A stretch of 64,000 nucleotides of DNA from Lytechinus pictus (GCF_037042905.1 NC_087258.1:10901501-10965500), one strand, 5' to 3'; positions 50,301-62,342 are shown, numbered from the stretch's first letter. The notes: generated by a model from the sequence alone, not told the origin. Made by a program: numbers and translations.

Positions 50301-53300
50301 AAAGCTTGCAGAAATCTGTTTGCGCAGAAATGCTTGTATTCACGCTGTGTCAAGGGGAAAGGGCGAAATCAAACTTACCCTGCAAAACATTTCTCATACA
50401 TTTCCCTTGCACTTTAGTCAATTGAAATAAAACGGATACATTCATGCATTTTGTAACAATTTTGCCACCCAAATTGAAATTTCAACACTTATTAAGCACA
50501 ACCTTTACCCTTTTTGTGCCAGCTGGATCTGAGGACATAACTGAATCTGAACAAAAATTTATGTCAGACATCTCCAGCTTTTTTTCACTAAGTTTTTATC
50601 ATTTAAAGTGGGTTTACATTTCATTTTTCATTTATTACTTGTTTCTCCACACTTTTTCCAAGCTTGACAATGATTAACAAAATGAAAATCAAGCCTTAGC
50701 CATTTCATGTAAATCACAGCTCAGTGTAAAGCAAAGTTTGTCACGATGGCCTCGGTGTGGGGGGAGTGGGGTGGGGCGCAATGCACTCTTCGAAGTGTTT
50801 TTGGCAAGGAAACAAGTTTAAAAAGGTAAAAGATATCTTCAAATCAATTTTACTAGCTAAATTCCACGTGTTCTTCATGATTAAGGTCTACTTTTATTCG
50901 CATAACTATTTCAATGTTCTGCGCAAATCATTTTCACTAACTTTTCAAAAGTAAGTGGTGCTCACTCAAGCGGAAATTTTTCGACAGCTATATCGTCATT
51001 TGCTTAAATGGATATGTACCAATGTTAAAATTTGGACAAATCTTCAGGATATTACAAATGTACAATTTTACAGGATTTTTTCTTAGTGTAAACTTTTCTT
51101 TTGATACGCACTGTATAGCCTCGCTCTGTTATGCAGGCGAGACAAAAATGGGACATGCGTGTTTTGGGGTAAAAAAATCTTCTAAAATCAGGCAAAATTG
51201 CACGTTTTGTGGATAACATTCAAGGGTATAAAGTTGGGCAAAATTCAAATAGTATTTGGTATCATTTTACAAAAAATTGATCTGAATAAAAATAGAAAAA
51301 TCCAGTAAGTAGAAAACTGAAAATTTCAACAAAATCGGATTTAAAATAAGAAAGTTATGACATTGCTAAGTTTCACTTAATTTCACAAAACAGTTATGTG
51401 CACATCCTGGTTGGTATGCAAAAGAGGAGATTTAAAACGTCACCCACTCACTATTTATTTTGTATTTTATTGTATCAAATATGAAATATTATAATTTTCT
51501 CGTCATTTTCTTGTGAACAAAGTTTTATTCCTCCCTAAAAATGTGGAATTACCATTATTTTAACATTATGGTTCATTCAAGTTGGTCCTTATTGTCCAAT
51601 CTGTAAAAAATGAAATATTTTATATAAATCAAACAATAAAAAAATAAAAAAATGAGTGAGGGACATCATCGACTCTCTCATTTGCATTTAACTGAGTCGT
51701 GCATATAACTGTTTTGTGAAAAATAAGCAAAGCATTAAAATATCATAACTTTCTTATTTTACATTCGATTTTGACAATTTTCAGCGTTATGCTTGTTTGA
51801 TTTTTGTATATTGATTCAAATCAACATTTTTCTGGGGTGGACTTGACCTTTAAGAACGAACACGAGTAGAAATGTACTTTGTAAAAAGGAGGCCTATGAT
51901 AGGTCTACATGGTCGTGGTTGTGTAAATATGAATGGGTTGGTGGTTCAGCGGGACCTGGTATTATTAGCCCGGCTTTTGGTCAGTGTTGATGACACTGAC
52001 GCTACATGTATATTACATCTAAATTAAATAAATGCAATCAACGACTTAGTTTCCAAAATTATACAAATTACAATTACCAGACATAAAATTGTAAATGCAG
52101 TATGAAATTCACTACGATAACATAGTACATAAGGTAGGGGGGGGGCTAATGATACCAAAGATTGAGGGTTTGAAGTCCGCAACATGCAAACATATATGAA
52201 CTGTGTGTATATGAAAAAAAATGATGTGAGTGAGTATGAGGCTGCTTGATGGGGTGTGTTTGTCAGGGGATCTTAATATAGCTAACAAAAATTCAAATCA
52301 TGGCAAATTTTTGATACAAAATAACCAAACCTAACGAAAAAAAAAACCAAATCAAATCTACATCGATTAAATATCAAATCGTATTTATTTCCTACATCTT
52401 TCAAATCGTTTTTTTTTTCTCCACTTTTCACCTGGAGTTGAAAATTTGAATCGAAACACACGTGCATTTCATACGTACCTACTATGTGCGTAAGTTTATT
52501 TGAAGAATCCTGATTAAACGCAGTGACCAAACTTGCAGAACGTTTCTGAAGATAGTTATCAAATGAAATCCCTATTGAAAGATAATTTTAAAAAAAAGTT
52601 AGAGCATGGAAGATGGAAGAGAGGCAGACGAATAGGGGGGGGGGGGGCAACGGGGAGAGGAAGGGGAGGGGAAAGACAAGGGGTGATAGGAGGGGGGTTG
52701 GAGGTAGAGATAAAGAAGGGGGGTCAGGAAACGACATGAAAGGGGGAGATATATTGAAGGGGTTAGAGGAGAATAAGAGAGATAACAGAACAGATACTAA
52801 TAATTACGAATGGGAAAGTGGTGCATGGGATACAGAGAAAGATACATGCCCAGAGGAAGAGACAGTGGGAGAGCAGTTGCGTGCGTACTAAAACACAAAG
52901 AGGAGCCAAACTTAGAGTAATTGTATTGAGCAAATTTTCCATAATATATATACATGTAGAAAGTAATATCATATTTCACCTTTTTTTCTTTTGTTTTCTC
53001 AATTTTTAGGCCTATTGGTTGAACTTTATTTTGTTTTTATTTTATATCAATTTTTTTTTTGGGGGGGTGGCAGTGGTTACCTTGCAAACGACGCCGTGAC
53101 CACCAGTGCGGTTCCTTTAACAAGTTCCTGACTACGTGTGGGTGTGAAACAATCTTGTCCCACAGATCACTGGTGCCACATTTCGCTACTCCTAGAATGT
53201 AGAAGTACGGCAGACACCGGAGACGTCCAACTCCAGGTGCGTTCTTATTGGTCATCCAGCAAGAGCTTTTGTAACCAGGGAGATACTCGCCCGGGAGCTC

Positions 53301-56300
53301 GTCAAAAACCTGTGAGTGACAGAATACAACGAAAGTGGGGGGGGGGGGATAAACAGTTGCGAGCGAGCGAATATATTGGCCTTTTTTAAAATAAGAAATT
53401 ATTTTAAACTTGAACAAAGTCCAGGTATGTCAAAAATATTTGACATTATTATTCAACTAATAATATCTTATTTCAATCTTGTCCCTTTCCTTTTCTTTCC
53501 TTTTTCTCCTTCTTTTCATTTTTTTCTTGGAAGTTTTGTGGATCAGAGTCCCTCAATCCCCCCTTTCAGTATGCAAGTGTATATCGACTTCCACGATGTG
53601 GTTTAAAGATATCTCGAGTTTTGTTTTCTTGTGTGTGTGTGTTTTAGAAAGAGATAATGATTATTATATTACAAATGAACATGAACAATATAGAAAGTTA
53701 AAGGCTTGCTGTGGAAGTTTCATCACGAATATTCCATTTCTCTGTCCATGCACTATGAATACAAGTCAGAATGTAATCAGTATGTGCATTTATTCATATT
53801 CTTGACTATGCCATGAAATGGTAGTATTGCTGACAGGCAATTAGTATAAATGGTAGGTTCAAATCCTGTAAATTTTCCATTGACCTAATAAATCGGATAT
53901 TCGATTTAAAGGACAAGTCCACCCCAACAAAAAGTTGATTTGAATAAAAGGAGAAAAATCCAACAAGCATAACACTAAAAATTTCATCAAAATCGGATGT
54001 AATATAAGAAAGTTATGACATTTTAAAGTCTCGCTCAATTTCACAAAACAGTTATATGCACATCCTGGCTGGTATACAAATGAGAAGACTATGACGTCAT
54101 CCACTCACTATTTCTTTTGTATTTTATTATATGAAATACATTATGAAATATTCAAATTTTTTCCTCATTGTCAAGTGATACAACGATTAATTCCTCCCAG
54201 AACATGTGGAATTAGCATTTTTTAATACTATATGGTTCAGTCAAGTTGGTCCTTATTGTCAAATCTATCGAAAATGAAATATTGTATAATTCAAACAATA
54301 AAAAACAAAAGAAATAGTGAGTGATGGACATCATCGACTGACTCACCTAGTTGTGCATATCACCGTTTTGTGAAAAATAAGCGAAACTTTAAAATGTCAT
54401 AACTTTCTTATTTTACATCCGATTTTGATGAAATTTTCAGCACTATGCTAGTTTGATTTATCTCTATTTATTCGAGTCAGCATTTTTCTGGGGTGGACTT
54501 AACGAATTGTGGATGGACTTGACCTTTAAATTTGTTGTTTACATTCAACACTCAGCATAATGGAGTGCATTTTGTGGTGGGGTTCAGTAACTTTTGATCA
54601 CAACTGTATTTTGGTTAATTAAAAAAGTCTTTCAAAAACATGTTATTAGTGACGTCGATCTTTTAATAAAAATAATGAAAACAAAAATTTAGATGATATC
54701 ATTAAAGGTCAAGTCCACCCCCGGAAAATGCTAACTTGAATAAATATAGAAAAATCTAACTAGCATAGTGCTGAAAATTTCATCAAAATCGGATGTAAAA
54801 TAAGAAAGTTATGGAATTTTAAAGTTTCGCTTATTTTTCACAAAACTGTGATATGCACAATTAGGTGAGTCAGTCGATGATGTCCATCTCTCACTATTTC
54901 TTTTGTTTTTTATTGTTTGAATTATACAATATTTCATCTTTCATAGATTTGACAATAAGGACCAACTTGACTGAACCATTTAGTATTAAACAATGCTAAT
55001 TCCACATGTTCAGGGCGGCATTAATCGTTGTATCACTTGACAATGAGGTGAAAATTAGAATATTTCATATTTCATATAATAAAATACTAAAGAAATAGTG
55101 AGTGGATGGCGTCATAGTCTCCTCATTTGCATACCAGCCAGGATGTGCATATAACTGTTTTGTTAAATTAAGCAAAACTTTAAAATGTCATAACTTTCTT
55201 ATTTTACATCCGATTTTGATGAAATTTTCAGTAGTATGCTTGTTGGATTTTTCTCTTTTTATTCAAATCAATTTTTTGTTGGGGTGGACTTGTTCTTTAA
55301 TGTAGCTTTTTTGGACTGTGTATACATACATCAATTTTGTTACGTAATTACATTGGAGTAGACAATAGATCACTTAGCTTGAAATATATTTATTTGCATT
55401 TGAATTTCGTAAAAAGAGGCTTGAAATGAACAAAGACTATACAGGTTAACCTTTGTATCGTCTTCCAATTTGTTTGATTATGTTTCATGTTTTGGTGTAA
55501 ATAATTATGAAATAAAGATATGCAGACGATTTAGATAAATACTATTGGGGAAAAAAATGAATCGTATATAGTTACCTGTTTCGCCATACGATAGAGATCG
55601 GGAGGCAATGTTGTGCCTGAAGTGTATATTGCTTGTTCCTCTCTTTGAAGAGGAGAGATGTCATTGCTTGCAATATGTCGCATAACGTACCCAGCTGAAA
55701 GTAGAAAATAATGTCAGATGATAATCTAAATAAAATGTTAAGATTACATTTATGTCAGTTTTTTTTTTAATTGGGGTGATCAGGTGATGGGGCTAATGGG
55801 GCTATAAAAAAAAGGTTGGATTTATAAAGCGTTTTTGCCAGAGGATACAGAGCATTAGCTCGTGCTTAAAATAAGTGTGTCACAAATTGGGGAGTGTTTC
55901 GTCAAGAAAATTAATGGCGTCTGACAAATTTTCATATCTTTATTAATTTTCCTGCGTTGTCATTGGCCGAGAAGCACATGTTTCCTTCTGTTACTATGGT
56001 AACTATCAAATATTGATACTCTGCGTGTGCTGACAACGTTCGTGAAATTGTCCCAGTGTTATAACGATTCGGAATAGTGTTAGTGGCCTGCTGAGAAAGT
56101 AGGCTATCATCTGGGCCCCACGGGGTTGTTTCACTAAGAGTTAAGTGTAACTTAGAGTCGCATTTTGGATGTATATAGGACTATTCTTACTTTCTTTTTA
56201 CCAATTTATTATCGAGACTCGAGAGCGTTATATTATTTAGTTGTATGGTGCGGGGATAGTCGAAAGAAGAAATGTAGAGAATCATCAAACAAGCAGAAAA

Positions 56301-57675
56301 GATCACCGGCAAAACCCAGAATATAAATGATGCCTGTAAAACGAACATACTATACTAGAAACAGAACGAATTTTGAAATACGTAATCTATCTATTTTTCT
56401 CCAGTTACATTTTCACGCGTTCAAGTAAACGCTTCGGTTACTGAATTGTCGCACTCATTCCCCCTCTATATATCCACACATAAATAATCTCACCACCTTA
56501 ATTTTCTTTTCTGTTCTTTTCTGCCAGGCGATCTTCTTTATTTAAAGGTCAAGTCCACCCCTGAAAATTGTTGATTTGAATAAATATAGAAAAATCAAAC
56601 GAGCATAAAGCTACAAATTTCATCAAAATCGGATGTAAATTATGAAAGTTATGACATTTTAAAATTTAGCTATTTTCACAAAACAGTGATATGCACAACT
56701 CAGTGACATACAAATGAGACAGACGATAATGTCCCTCACTCACTATTTATTTTGTTTTTATTGTTTGAATTATTCAATATTCTTTTTTTTTACAGATTTG
56801 ACAATAAGGACCAGCTTGGCTGAACCATATAGTATTAAACAATGCTAAATCCACATGTTCAGGGAGAAATTAATCGTTGTTTCACTTGACAATGAGGAGA
56901 AAATTGGAATATGTCATATTTCATGCAATAAAACACAAAGGAAATAATGAGTGGATGACGTCGTCAGTTTCTTCAGTTGCATACAGACCAGGATGTGCAT
57001 AAAACTGTTTTGTGCAATTAAGCGAAACTTTAACATCTCATAACCTTTTTATTTTACATCAGATTTTGATGAAATTTTCAGTGTTATGCTTGTTGGATTT
57101 TTCTTTTTATTCAAATCAACTTTTTGTTGGGGTGGACTTGTCCTGTAAACTTCTACAGGTCTATACTTTTAAATCTCTATTGATTTGATTTATTGTTTAT
57201 TTCTGCATTCGTAACATTCGCATAAACCAGTTCTCCTTACATAACAAACATACTATATTGGTTACTGAGTTTTGGCATGAATGATCATAGAGGAAAAAAA
57301 TACACTAAATAAAACAATTATCCTTCTGAACAAATATGATCTACTACCAATAATTTGAACATCTAAAAATGTAGGAGAAGAATTGTCATCATAACATGCA
57401 TAACATTACTTAATACATTTATAAAGCAGAATGGCAATATATGTTCACGATATTATTATATGTTATAATCTTAATCATGAAGATGGAGATTATCAGTATG
57501 AGGGTGGTAGTGGCAATGGTTGAGATGAAGGCCATAGTGGTGGTGGTGATGATGATGATGGTGATGATGATGTTGATAATAATGATGATGATGATGATGA
57601 TGATGAAGGTGATGATGAGGATGATGATGATGGTCATGATGATGTTGATAATAATGATGATGATGATGATGAAGG

Positions 57676-57724
<49 letters not shown>

Positions 57725-60700
57725 GGTGATGAAGGAGGCGTGATAGCTCAGTCGGGACATTTTGCCAGTGCTGATGGAAAGATTAAAAACATGACACCAA
57801 GGAGAGACAATAATTATAATGTTTGATCTGTGTAAGAAGGAAAGTGCATGCCCCTGTGATTTGCATGGTTTTGTTATTTAATTATTTCCTGAACATTTGT
57901 GGCTTTCAATAATAACGAAGGATTAGTGAGTGCAGGAAGAAATTTAGCAAAAGTTTGATTTGGTCTGTATGTAAAAGCTTTTTTTGCCAAAGAGGGTCCT
58001 ATGTTAACAAGGTATGAGCTACATCTTTAAAATTTATCGCGACATCACGAACTGTGAAATTGTCTTGGGGTAATATTTAACGATCTCCCATGTTGCTTTC
58101 ACATTATTTTGATTTTGCTCTGATAGTCTACTTCTATAAGTTTTATATTTAGTTTTTGTTTTCAATAGAAGTGTTCTTTAATTATGTTTTGTATAGTTTA
58201 TTTCGGGTATGTATGGATCGTAGAATTGCTTTATTAGCAATCCATGGTATTTTAGTTTTCCTTTTTTGAACAGATGATACACTGTTAAAAAATTTCTACA
58301 AAAAAAAACAAAATTCCTGCAGCAGAGTCTCGAGAACACCTGTAATCTTACTGCACTGTGTAATGATACATGCATTTGTGTAAAATTACAGAAAATATAT
58401 ATTTGGTGTATGAAAACTTACTAATTCATTGTAATAAAAATGTTTTCCCCCTTTTTAAAACAGACCTGTTCTGTAAAATTCTATAAAAATTGTATAAAAT
58501 CTTTCCTGTTTTAACAATTTACAGAATGATTTTGTTACTTCTTTCTGTAGAATCTGTTTTTTTATTTTTCTTCTGTAAAATCTTCTTTTTTTTCTAACAG
58601 TGTACCAGAAGAAACATTTTGTCGTAATACGTCTGCAATTTTTGTTTAAATTTATGTATGCTAATATATTTTAATTAGACTCATGAAAAACATCCAACCG
58701 TTCTTCACTTGCAAGATCACTTTTGAATGATTCAATCTTATTATAGGTTATTCTTTTCTATATTGAATTGAGTATTAGTTTCTTTTGAAATATCATTTTT
58801 GCACAATAGAAAAACCGGTAAATGATCAGATAGATCGGATATTATTAATCCGTTGGTAGTATCTCTGTTTAATACATTTGAAAAAAATATCGATAAGTGT
58901 TGAGGAATTACTATCAATTCTAGTCGATTTCTATACGTGGGGATAACATAACAACCAACATGAATGCGTTGCATGTGGGAATAAATCATGTTCGTTATTT
59001 TGGGATAACAGGTCAATGTTAAAGGGGAATCCAGCCTTGGCCATAAAATGTTGTGTTGGGAAGGAGACAAATAAATTAAAAAGAATGGCGAAAGTTTGAA
59101 AGAAATCGGACAAGCAATAAGAAAGTTATAGCTGCTTTAAAATTGAGATCACTAATAGTATGTAGATTTCAAATTGGCAACTGGGTAAGTAAATTATGAC
59201 AAGGGGCAAGGACAACTTTCCCATAGGCCATGTACTTTATTATCAGGGATTTGTGGTTTTCTCCTAAGTACCCATTCCCCTGGGGCAGTAATCTAAATAT
59301 AATCCAGGTAGTATATTGTTTTATGTCCTCATGAAAAAAAAAAAATTTGAAATAAAACTTAAGGGGAAAATGACATTTTAGCCATAATATGTACTGGAGT
59401 ACATGGAAGAGTAGTCCTTGCCTTACATCACTATGACATCCCATATGCAGCCAATTTGAAGTCTCCATGGGTATAGTGATTACCAATATTTACAACTTAA
59501 AAAAAAATCATAACTTTCTTGTTGTTTGTCCAATATTGTTCAAACTTTCACCTATCAACTTGTCTGATTTTTCTTTTTCTTATAAAAACAAGTTTTTATT
59601 TGGGTTCAATTCCCCTTTAAAATCACCCAATACAGATTGAATATATTTCTTTCTCTTCTTTTAGCATTTAACACTGTTTTAAGCCCGCACACGCTTTTAG
59701 TACAGGGAAACAAATAATAATCTACACTTTTAAAAATAATTTAAACAACGCTATTTACTATGTGAATCGCACAGTAGTTGTTTAAACATTTAAACAAGTG
59801 TTTAAAATCCTAAACAACAAAGTTTAAATTCAAATATTTAATTATCAGTAATTTAAGCATGGTGACTTGTTTAAACTGTTTAACCAATATTAGTGTGCGA
59901 TTCACATAGTAAACACCGTTGTCTAAATTATTTTTTAAAGTGTGCTCGATTTAAGGGTTCTTTCAGTTTGATTAATTGATTCATTCATCACGTTCATTTA
60001 ACAAGTGGAACGACTCTGGCAGTCTCGCCTGCATTACGCGATTCGATATAGCAGCAATGCTGATTTTGAAAACAGCTAAATATATTGAATAAATATTCAC
60101 ACACAAAAAAATCATAAACTATGTCCATTGACCCAAAGTGATTTTGACCATGATCATATGACCTAACACGTGCGCAAAACAATCATTCACACTTGATTAC
60201 CCTTATATGTCTATATTTCATGAATAAGATCCATAAACTTTCTAAGTTATGATGCCAATTCCACAAATACCCCAGCATTATCAAAGTTCGTTGACCCTAA
60301 ATGACCTTTGACCTAGACATGTGACCTTTAACTCGCACATGAACTAGATCCATATAGTTTCTAAGTTATGATGACATTTCGAAAACTTAACCTTGGTTAA
60401 GATTTCGATATTGATTTACCCAACATGGTCAAAGTTCATTAACCATAAATGACCTTTGACCTTGGTCATGTGACCTGAAACTCAGGCAGGATGTTCAGTA
60501 ATACTTAATTACCCCAAGTATCATGAACTATGTTCATACATTTTTTTAAAGTTATGATGATTGATGACATTTCAAAAACTAAACATTGGTTAAGAATTCA
60601 ATGTTGACGACGCCGTCGCCGCGTCGCCGCCGTCGGAAAAGCGGCGCCTTTAGTTTCGCTTAACTATATGCAGGTGAGACAATAGAATTGTCATAAGCAC

Positions 60701-62342
60701 TAACCTTTTTTTCTTATTAAGTTACTATTTTTCAGCTAAATGAGACACCAACAAGTTGGACCATAGGTTTCCTTTATAAAACCCGATCTTTCCTCCTTCC
60801 TTTTAATACAGATAATGAATTTTGCATCCTGCTCCCGTAACACAAATATTAGCGATTGATCGTACGCTTAATTTTACGATTGATTGTACATTGTAGTCAA
60901 TGTAATCAATCGAAGAAAAAATTGTTCTACGATCATTGCTAAGCTTTGTGTTACGGGCCCCTGGTGATTGTTAACAACAAGTATTTTAATCTACAAATTA
61001 AAAATTCAGATTAAAGCATGAATTTATTCTCATGTTCGTCTCTGATTAAATCCATTTCAGATTAGCTTAAATATCTTAAAGGGGAATGAAACCTTTGGAA
61101 AAAGTAGGCTTGTGTCGAAACAGAAAAATCAAAGAATAAGAACAAAGAAAGTTTGAGAAAAATCGGACAAATAATGAGAAAGTTATGAGCATTTGAATAT
61201 TGCAATCACTAATGCTATGGAGATCCTCCCATTGGCAATGCGACAAGGATGTGTGATGTCACATGTGAACAACTTTCCCTTTGATGGACTATAAAATACC
61301 CTCAAAATGTATCTTTTTGCTTTTTCTTATGGTTATACAAACTCTTTATCCATGATGTATTCTTTAAAAATCTGTATTACATGCCCTCCTATAGAAAGAA
61401 CTCATGATCTACTGATAGATTTGATAAAAGAGGCAATTTAAGTAAAATATATACTAAAGTAATGGGGAGAGTTGTTCACAAGTGACATCACACATCTTTG
61501 TCGCATTGCCAATTTGGGGATCTCCATCGCATTATTGATCGCAATATTCAAATGCTCATAACTTTCTCATTATTTGTCCGATTTTTCTCTAACTTTCGTT
61601 GATCTGTTTCTTTGATTGTTATTTTTTCACACAAGCTATCTTGTTCCATAGGTATCATTCTCCTTTAAATTAAAAATGATTTTATTGTTTTTCAATTTAA
61701 AATTCAGAATGCATTTATTATCGTTGATTATAGAAAAGATACACCAAACTCAAATGATCATGATGACGATGATGATAATTTATCATGTGAATAATTCCAC
61801 CACTACAACCACTACTATTACTACTACTACTACTACTACTAATTACCACTCTGAGTGGGCAATCCAGCCATTCATATGTATTCATTTTATTTTGTAATTA
61901 TATCGGATGTATTTTGTTTGTATTTTTGCATGTTTTTATGAATGGGAAATTAATACAATACAATACAATACTACTAGTAGTAGTACTACTGCTACTAATG
62001 GTAAGTAAAATAGTGAAATAATAATAATGATAATAATAATGGCTGTGATGATATTAATATCAAATCGACCACAGCATAATATACATGTTTTAGATATTAT
62101 ATTTTCAAGGCTGATTATCATTGGTATCATATGAACAATTAGTACCTACGTTTGGCGCTTGGGGCATGAAAATCGGGAACGCTTTTGCTCATAACTGTTT
62201 TCTGATCCTGAGGTATTAGCAACACCACGCTAAAGAGTAGCAAGGAGAAGAATATAACACTGGCTATCTTTGCCGCGTAGCTTGCTACACAAATCGCTCT
62301 GGTTAAGTAGAAAGGTAAAGAAAAAAAAAGAACAAACGTCAT
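44158..62342 (-). CDS. CHST15-like: Gene B: CHST15-like carbohydrate sulfotransferase, complete 8-exon frame
   Basis: Complement of 62150-62342, 55576-55694, 53081-53309, 52479-52571, 48248-48401, 46153-46303, 44754-44898 and 44158-44342. The spliced length of 1,269 nt gives 422 residues and a stop. Predicted type II Golgi membrane protein: helix about residues 26-43, 5'-PAPS loop 139-153 (YFYILGVAKCGTSDLW), and 3'-phosphate motif R258 to S266 (RDPVSRLYS, Arg-x7-Ser). Family role: PAPS-dependent sulfation of chondroitin/dermatan-type chains in the Golgi. The start is the ATG at 62342; an in-frame ATG lies upstream at 62396, giving a longer cytoplasmic tail, so the start is not certain. Differences from gene A in exons 2 and 5 are multiples of three, which suggests selection on the protein. 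It is convergent with gene A. Confidence 0.92.
44754..44898 (-). CDS. CHST15-like: Gene B exon 7
   Basis: Acceptor TTCAAACAG, donor GTAAGT, 145 nt. Encodes RLNVGLYSIYIRDWLKVFPR and FLTLEDWHSDCEEILPRLY. The block is LTLED here and LRLED in gene A. Confidence 0.93.
45034..45318 (+). mobile_element. tRNA-derived SINE in gene B intron 6
   Basis: Head GTTGTGGCCCAGTGGATTAG, B-box GTGGGTTCGAATCCC, (ATT)n tail. Gene A has the uninterrupted site (CACAATTGCAATTAATT near 22813), so this SINE landed after the duplication. It is antisense to gene B. Confidence 0.85.
46153..46303 (-). CDS. CHST15-like: Gene B exon 6
   Basis: Acceptor CTTGTAG, donor GTAAGT, 151 nt. Encodes LYSDHLYFDRNPDPEKFHN and ends TPRACAYTLTIHNGA. 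Contains one sequon (NAT). Together with exon 5 it completes RDPVSRLYS. Confidence 0.92.
46403..46860. mobile_element. TTAA-family-1 MITE, truncated
   Basis: Starts TTAA then AGGACAAGCCCACCCC. Contains ATCAAAATCGGATGTTAAAG and TGACGTCA near 46585. The right end is missing. Confidence 0.65.
47310..48075. repeat. 40-bp minisatellite, about 19 units, gene B intron 5
   Basis: The unit is CCTCCCCAAGATGTGCACCC plus CCATACCGCTTTAGTACCAC, with variants (CAAAGTTGTG, CCATATCG). A few units are one base shorter (CCCC for CCCCC). Since 40 is not a multiple of three, the array stays open in several frames on both strands; frames of 75-176 codons result. Gene A intron 5 has no such array. Confidence 0.92.
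48170..48210 (+). repeat. (GT)n and (GA)n microsatellites
   Basis: A GT run followed by a GA run, about 40 bases past the donor side of gene B exon 5. Gene A intron 5 begins with similar sequence (AAACACACACTCC) but unexpanded. Confidence 0.8.
48248..48401 (-). CDS. CHST15-like: Gene B exon 5: GDGSAST segment and start of 3'-PAPS motif
   Basis: Acceptor TTTTCAG, donor GTAAAA, 154 nt (one codon less than A). Encodes GDGSASTLWDNQHW and ends KLFVILRDPVSR. The last 40 codons are almost the same as in gene A; the difference sits around HWMEMFSVV. Confidence 0.93.
48436..48711. mobile_element. MITE with GGCCCCGTCTTACAAAG ends
   Basis: Left GGGCCCCGTCTTACAAAGAC, right AACTCTTTGTAGGACGAGGCCC. Inner TGATCCGATCAA and TTGAATCAATCG pair. 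It is a single-core copy of the family at 35755. Confidence 0.65.
49098..51142 (-). mobile_element. DR1-repeat element, copy 3, with nested mariner-like MITE
   Basis: Plus-strand start TAACAAGTGGAGCGCCTCTG, end GGCGAGA. Flanked by an exact 10-base duplication CAAAAATGGG (49088-49097 and 51143-51152). Units contain TGACCTTTGACC in this orientation. The MITE 50131-51113 separates GCGCC/TA from the terminal piece. Confidence 0.8.
50131..51113. mobile_element. Mariner-like MITE, 983 bp, empty of the LINE tail
   Basis: Ends CAGTGCGTATCAAAAAAAGT and CTTTTGATACGCACTG, TA on each side. Close copy of 15768-16959, so it shows the site before LINE insertion there. Contains GAGTGAGCACTGTCC and GTGCTCACTCAAGCGG. 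Confidence 0.85.
51270..51855. mobile_element. TTAA-family-1 MITE
   Basis: The right end GGGGTGGACTTGACCTTTAA is intact; the left end is degraded. The core CGGATTTAAAATAAGAAAGT is present in both orientations. Gene B intron 4. Confidence 0.65.
52479..52571 (-). CDS. CHST15-like: Gene B exon 4
   Basis: Acceptor TTTCAATAG, donor GTACGT, 93 nt. Encodes GISFDNYLQKRSASLVTAFN then SSNKLTHIV. The middle (TAFNQ against RSYKE in gene A) is the most changed part. Confidence 0.9.
53081..53309 (-). CDS. CHST15-like: Gene B exon 3: 5'-PAPS-binding exon
   Basis: Acceptor ACTCACAG, donor GTAACC, 229 nt. Contains YFYILGVAKCGTSDLW unchanged and EPHWWSRRRL at the end. Compared with gene A it differs at about six residues, none inside the PAPS loop. 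Confidence 0.93.
53906..54529. mobile_element. TTAA-family-1 MITE with TGACGTCA
   Basis: TTAA at 53906 and 54526; ends AGGACAAGTCCACCCC and GGATGGACTTGACCT. The right terminus is partly duplicated (GGTGGACTTAACGAATTGTG precedes it). It carries TGACGTCA near 54091. Gene B intron 2. Confidence 0.78.
54702..55300. mobile_element. TTAA-family-1 MITE, exact ends
   Basis: TTAA at both ends (54702 and 55297); AGGTCAAGTCCACCCC and GGGGTGGACTTGTTCT pair. It lies only 172 bases from the previous copy and in opposite register, so the two are largely complementary to each other as well. Confidence 0.82.
55576..55694 (-). CDS. CHST15-like: Gene B exon 2: luminal stem
   Basis: Acceptor CTTTCAG, donor GTAACT, 119 nt, phase 1 in and 0 out. 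Encodes PGYVMRHIASNDISPLQREE to LPPDLYRMAKQ. It is 12 nt shorter than the gene A exon and lacks both sequons seen there. Confidence 0.87.
56542..57150. mobile_element. TTAA-family-1 MITE, gene B intron 1
   Basis: TTTAAAGGTCAAGTCCACCC at the left and GGGGTGGACTTGTCCTGTAA at the right, with the right target decayed. The copy has TGACGTCG instead of TGACGTCA. Confidence 0.72.
57530..57735 (+). repeat. (GATGAT)n microsatellite followed by a SINE head fragment
   Basis: About 200 bases of GAT units with variants; the Met/Ile-rich frames are not genes. It is followed by GGCGTGATAGCTCAGTCGGG, an A-box-like tRNA head without a body. Confidence 0.85.
58268..58606. mobile_element. MITE with ACACTGTTAAAAAATTT ends
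   Basis: Left ACACTGTTAAAAAATTTCTA, right TTTTCTAACAGTGT, TA on both sides. It is rich in TTCTGTAAAATC and its complement. Interrupts the LINE fragment. Confidence 0.65.
59019..59620. mobile_element. TTAA-type MITE, family 3, in a LINE codon block
   Basis: TTAA at 59019-59022 and 59617-59620; ends AGGGGAATCC and AATTCCCCT. Removing the element plus one TTAA leaves GATTTTAACATTGACCTG, which reads DFNIDL in the LINE frame. The same family is at 61076-61668. Confidence 0.9.
59723..59947. mobile_element. Palindromic MITE with TTTAAAC motifs
   Basis: ACACTTTTAAAAATAATTTA at the left, TTATTTTTTAAAGTGTG at the right. The inner GCTATTTACTATGTGAATCG pairs with CGATTCACATAGTAAAC. A half copy is at 11055-11140. 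Confidence 0.75.
59999..60681 (-). mobile_element. DR1-repeat element, copy 4 (short)
   Basis: TAACAAGTGGAACGACTCTG to GCAGGTGAGAC with only about three inner units; TGACCTTTGACC is present in the units. GCCGTCGGAAAAGCGGCGCC near the end is the conserved terminal piece that is the foldback target in copy 2. Confidence 0.75.
61076..61668. mobile_element. TTAA-type MITE, family 3
   Basis: TTAA at both ends. AGGGGAATGAAACC and GGTATCATTCTCCT pair imperfectly. The halves mirror around about 61370 (TGTGTGATGTCACATGTGAA / TTCACAAGTGACATCACACA). Confidence 0.82.
62150..62342 (-). CDS. CHST15-like: Gene B exon 1: start and signal anchor
   Basis: ATG at 62342-62340 (MTFVLFFSLP), donor GTAGGT, phase 1 out. 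Encodes a basic/aromatic tail, the helix KIASVIFFSLLLFSVVLLI and PQDQKTVMSK. Homology with gene A starts about 25 bases before this ATG, so little upstream sequence is shared. The frame stays open to another ATG at 62396. Confidence 0.87.

Larger units (their letters stand above)
57840..59722 (-). pseudogene. CR1/Jockey-like LINE endonuclease fragment, broken by two MITEs
   Basis: On the complement: SVLGDF just above the MITE and NIDLLSQNNEHD just below it (together the endonuclease GDFNID block), then SDLSDHLPVFLL (the SDH block), then PWIANKAILRSIHTRNKLYK (the linker before RT). The RT is absent. Frameshifts occur below 58740. MITEs at 59019-59620 and 58268-58606 interrupt it. Located in gene B intron 1, same strand as the gene. 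Confidence 0.8.

Noticed and set aside
57419..57760. Met-rich and Ile-rich frames
   Set aside because: Translation of a (GATGAT)n microsatellite.
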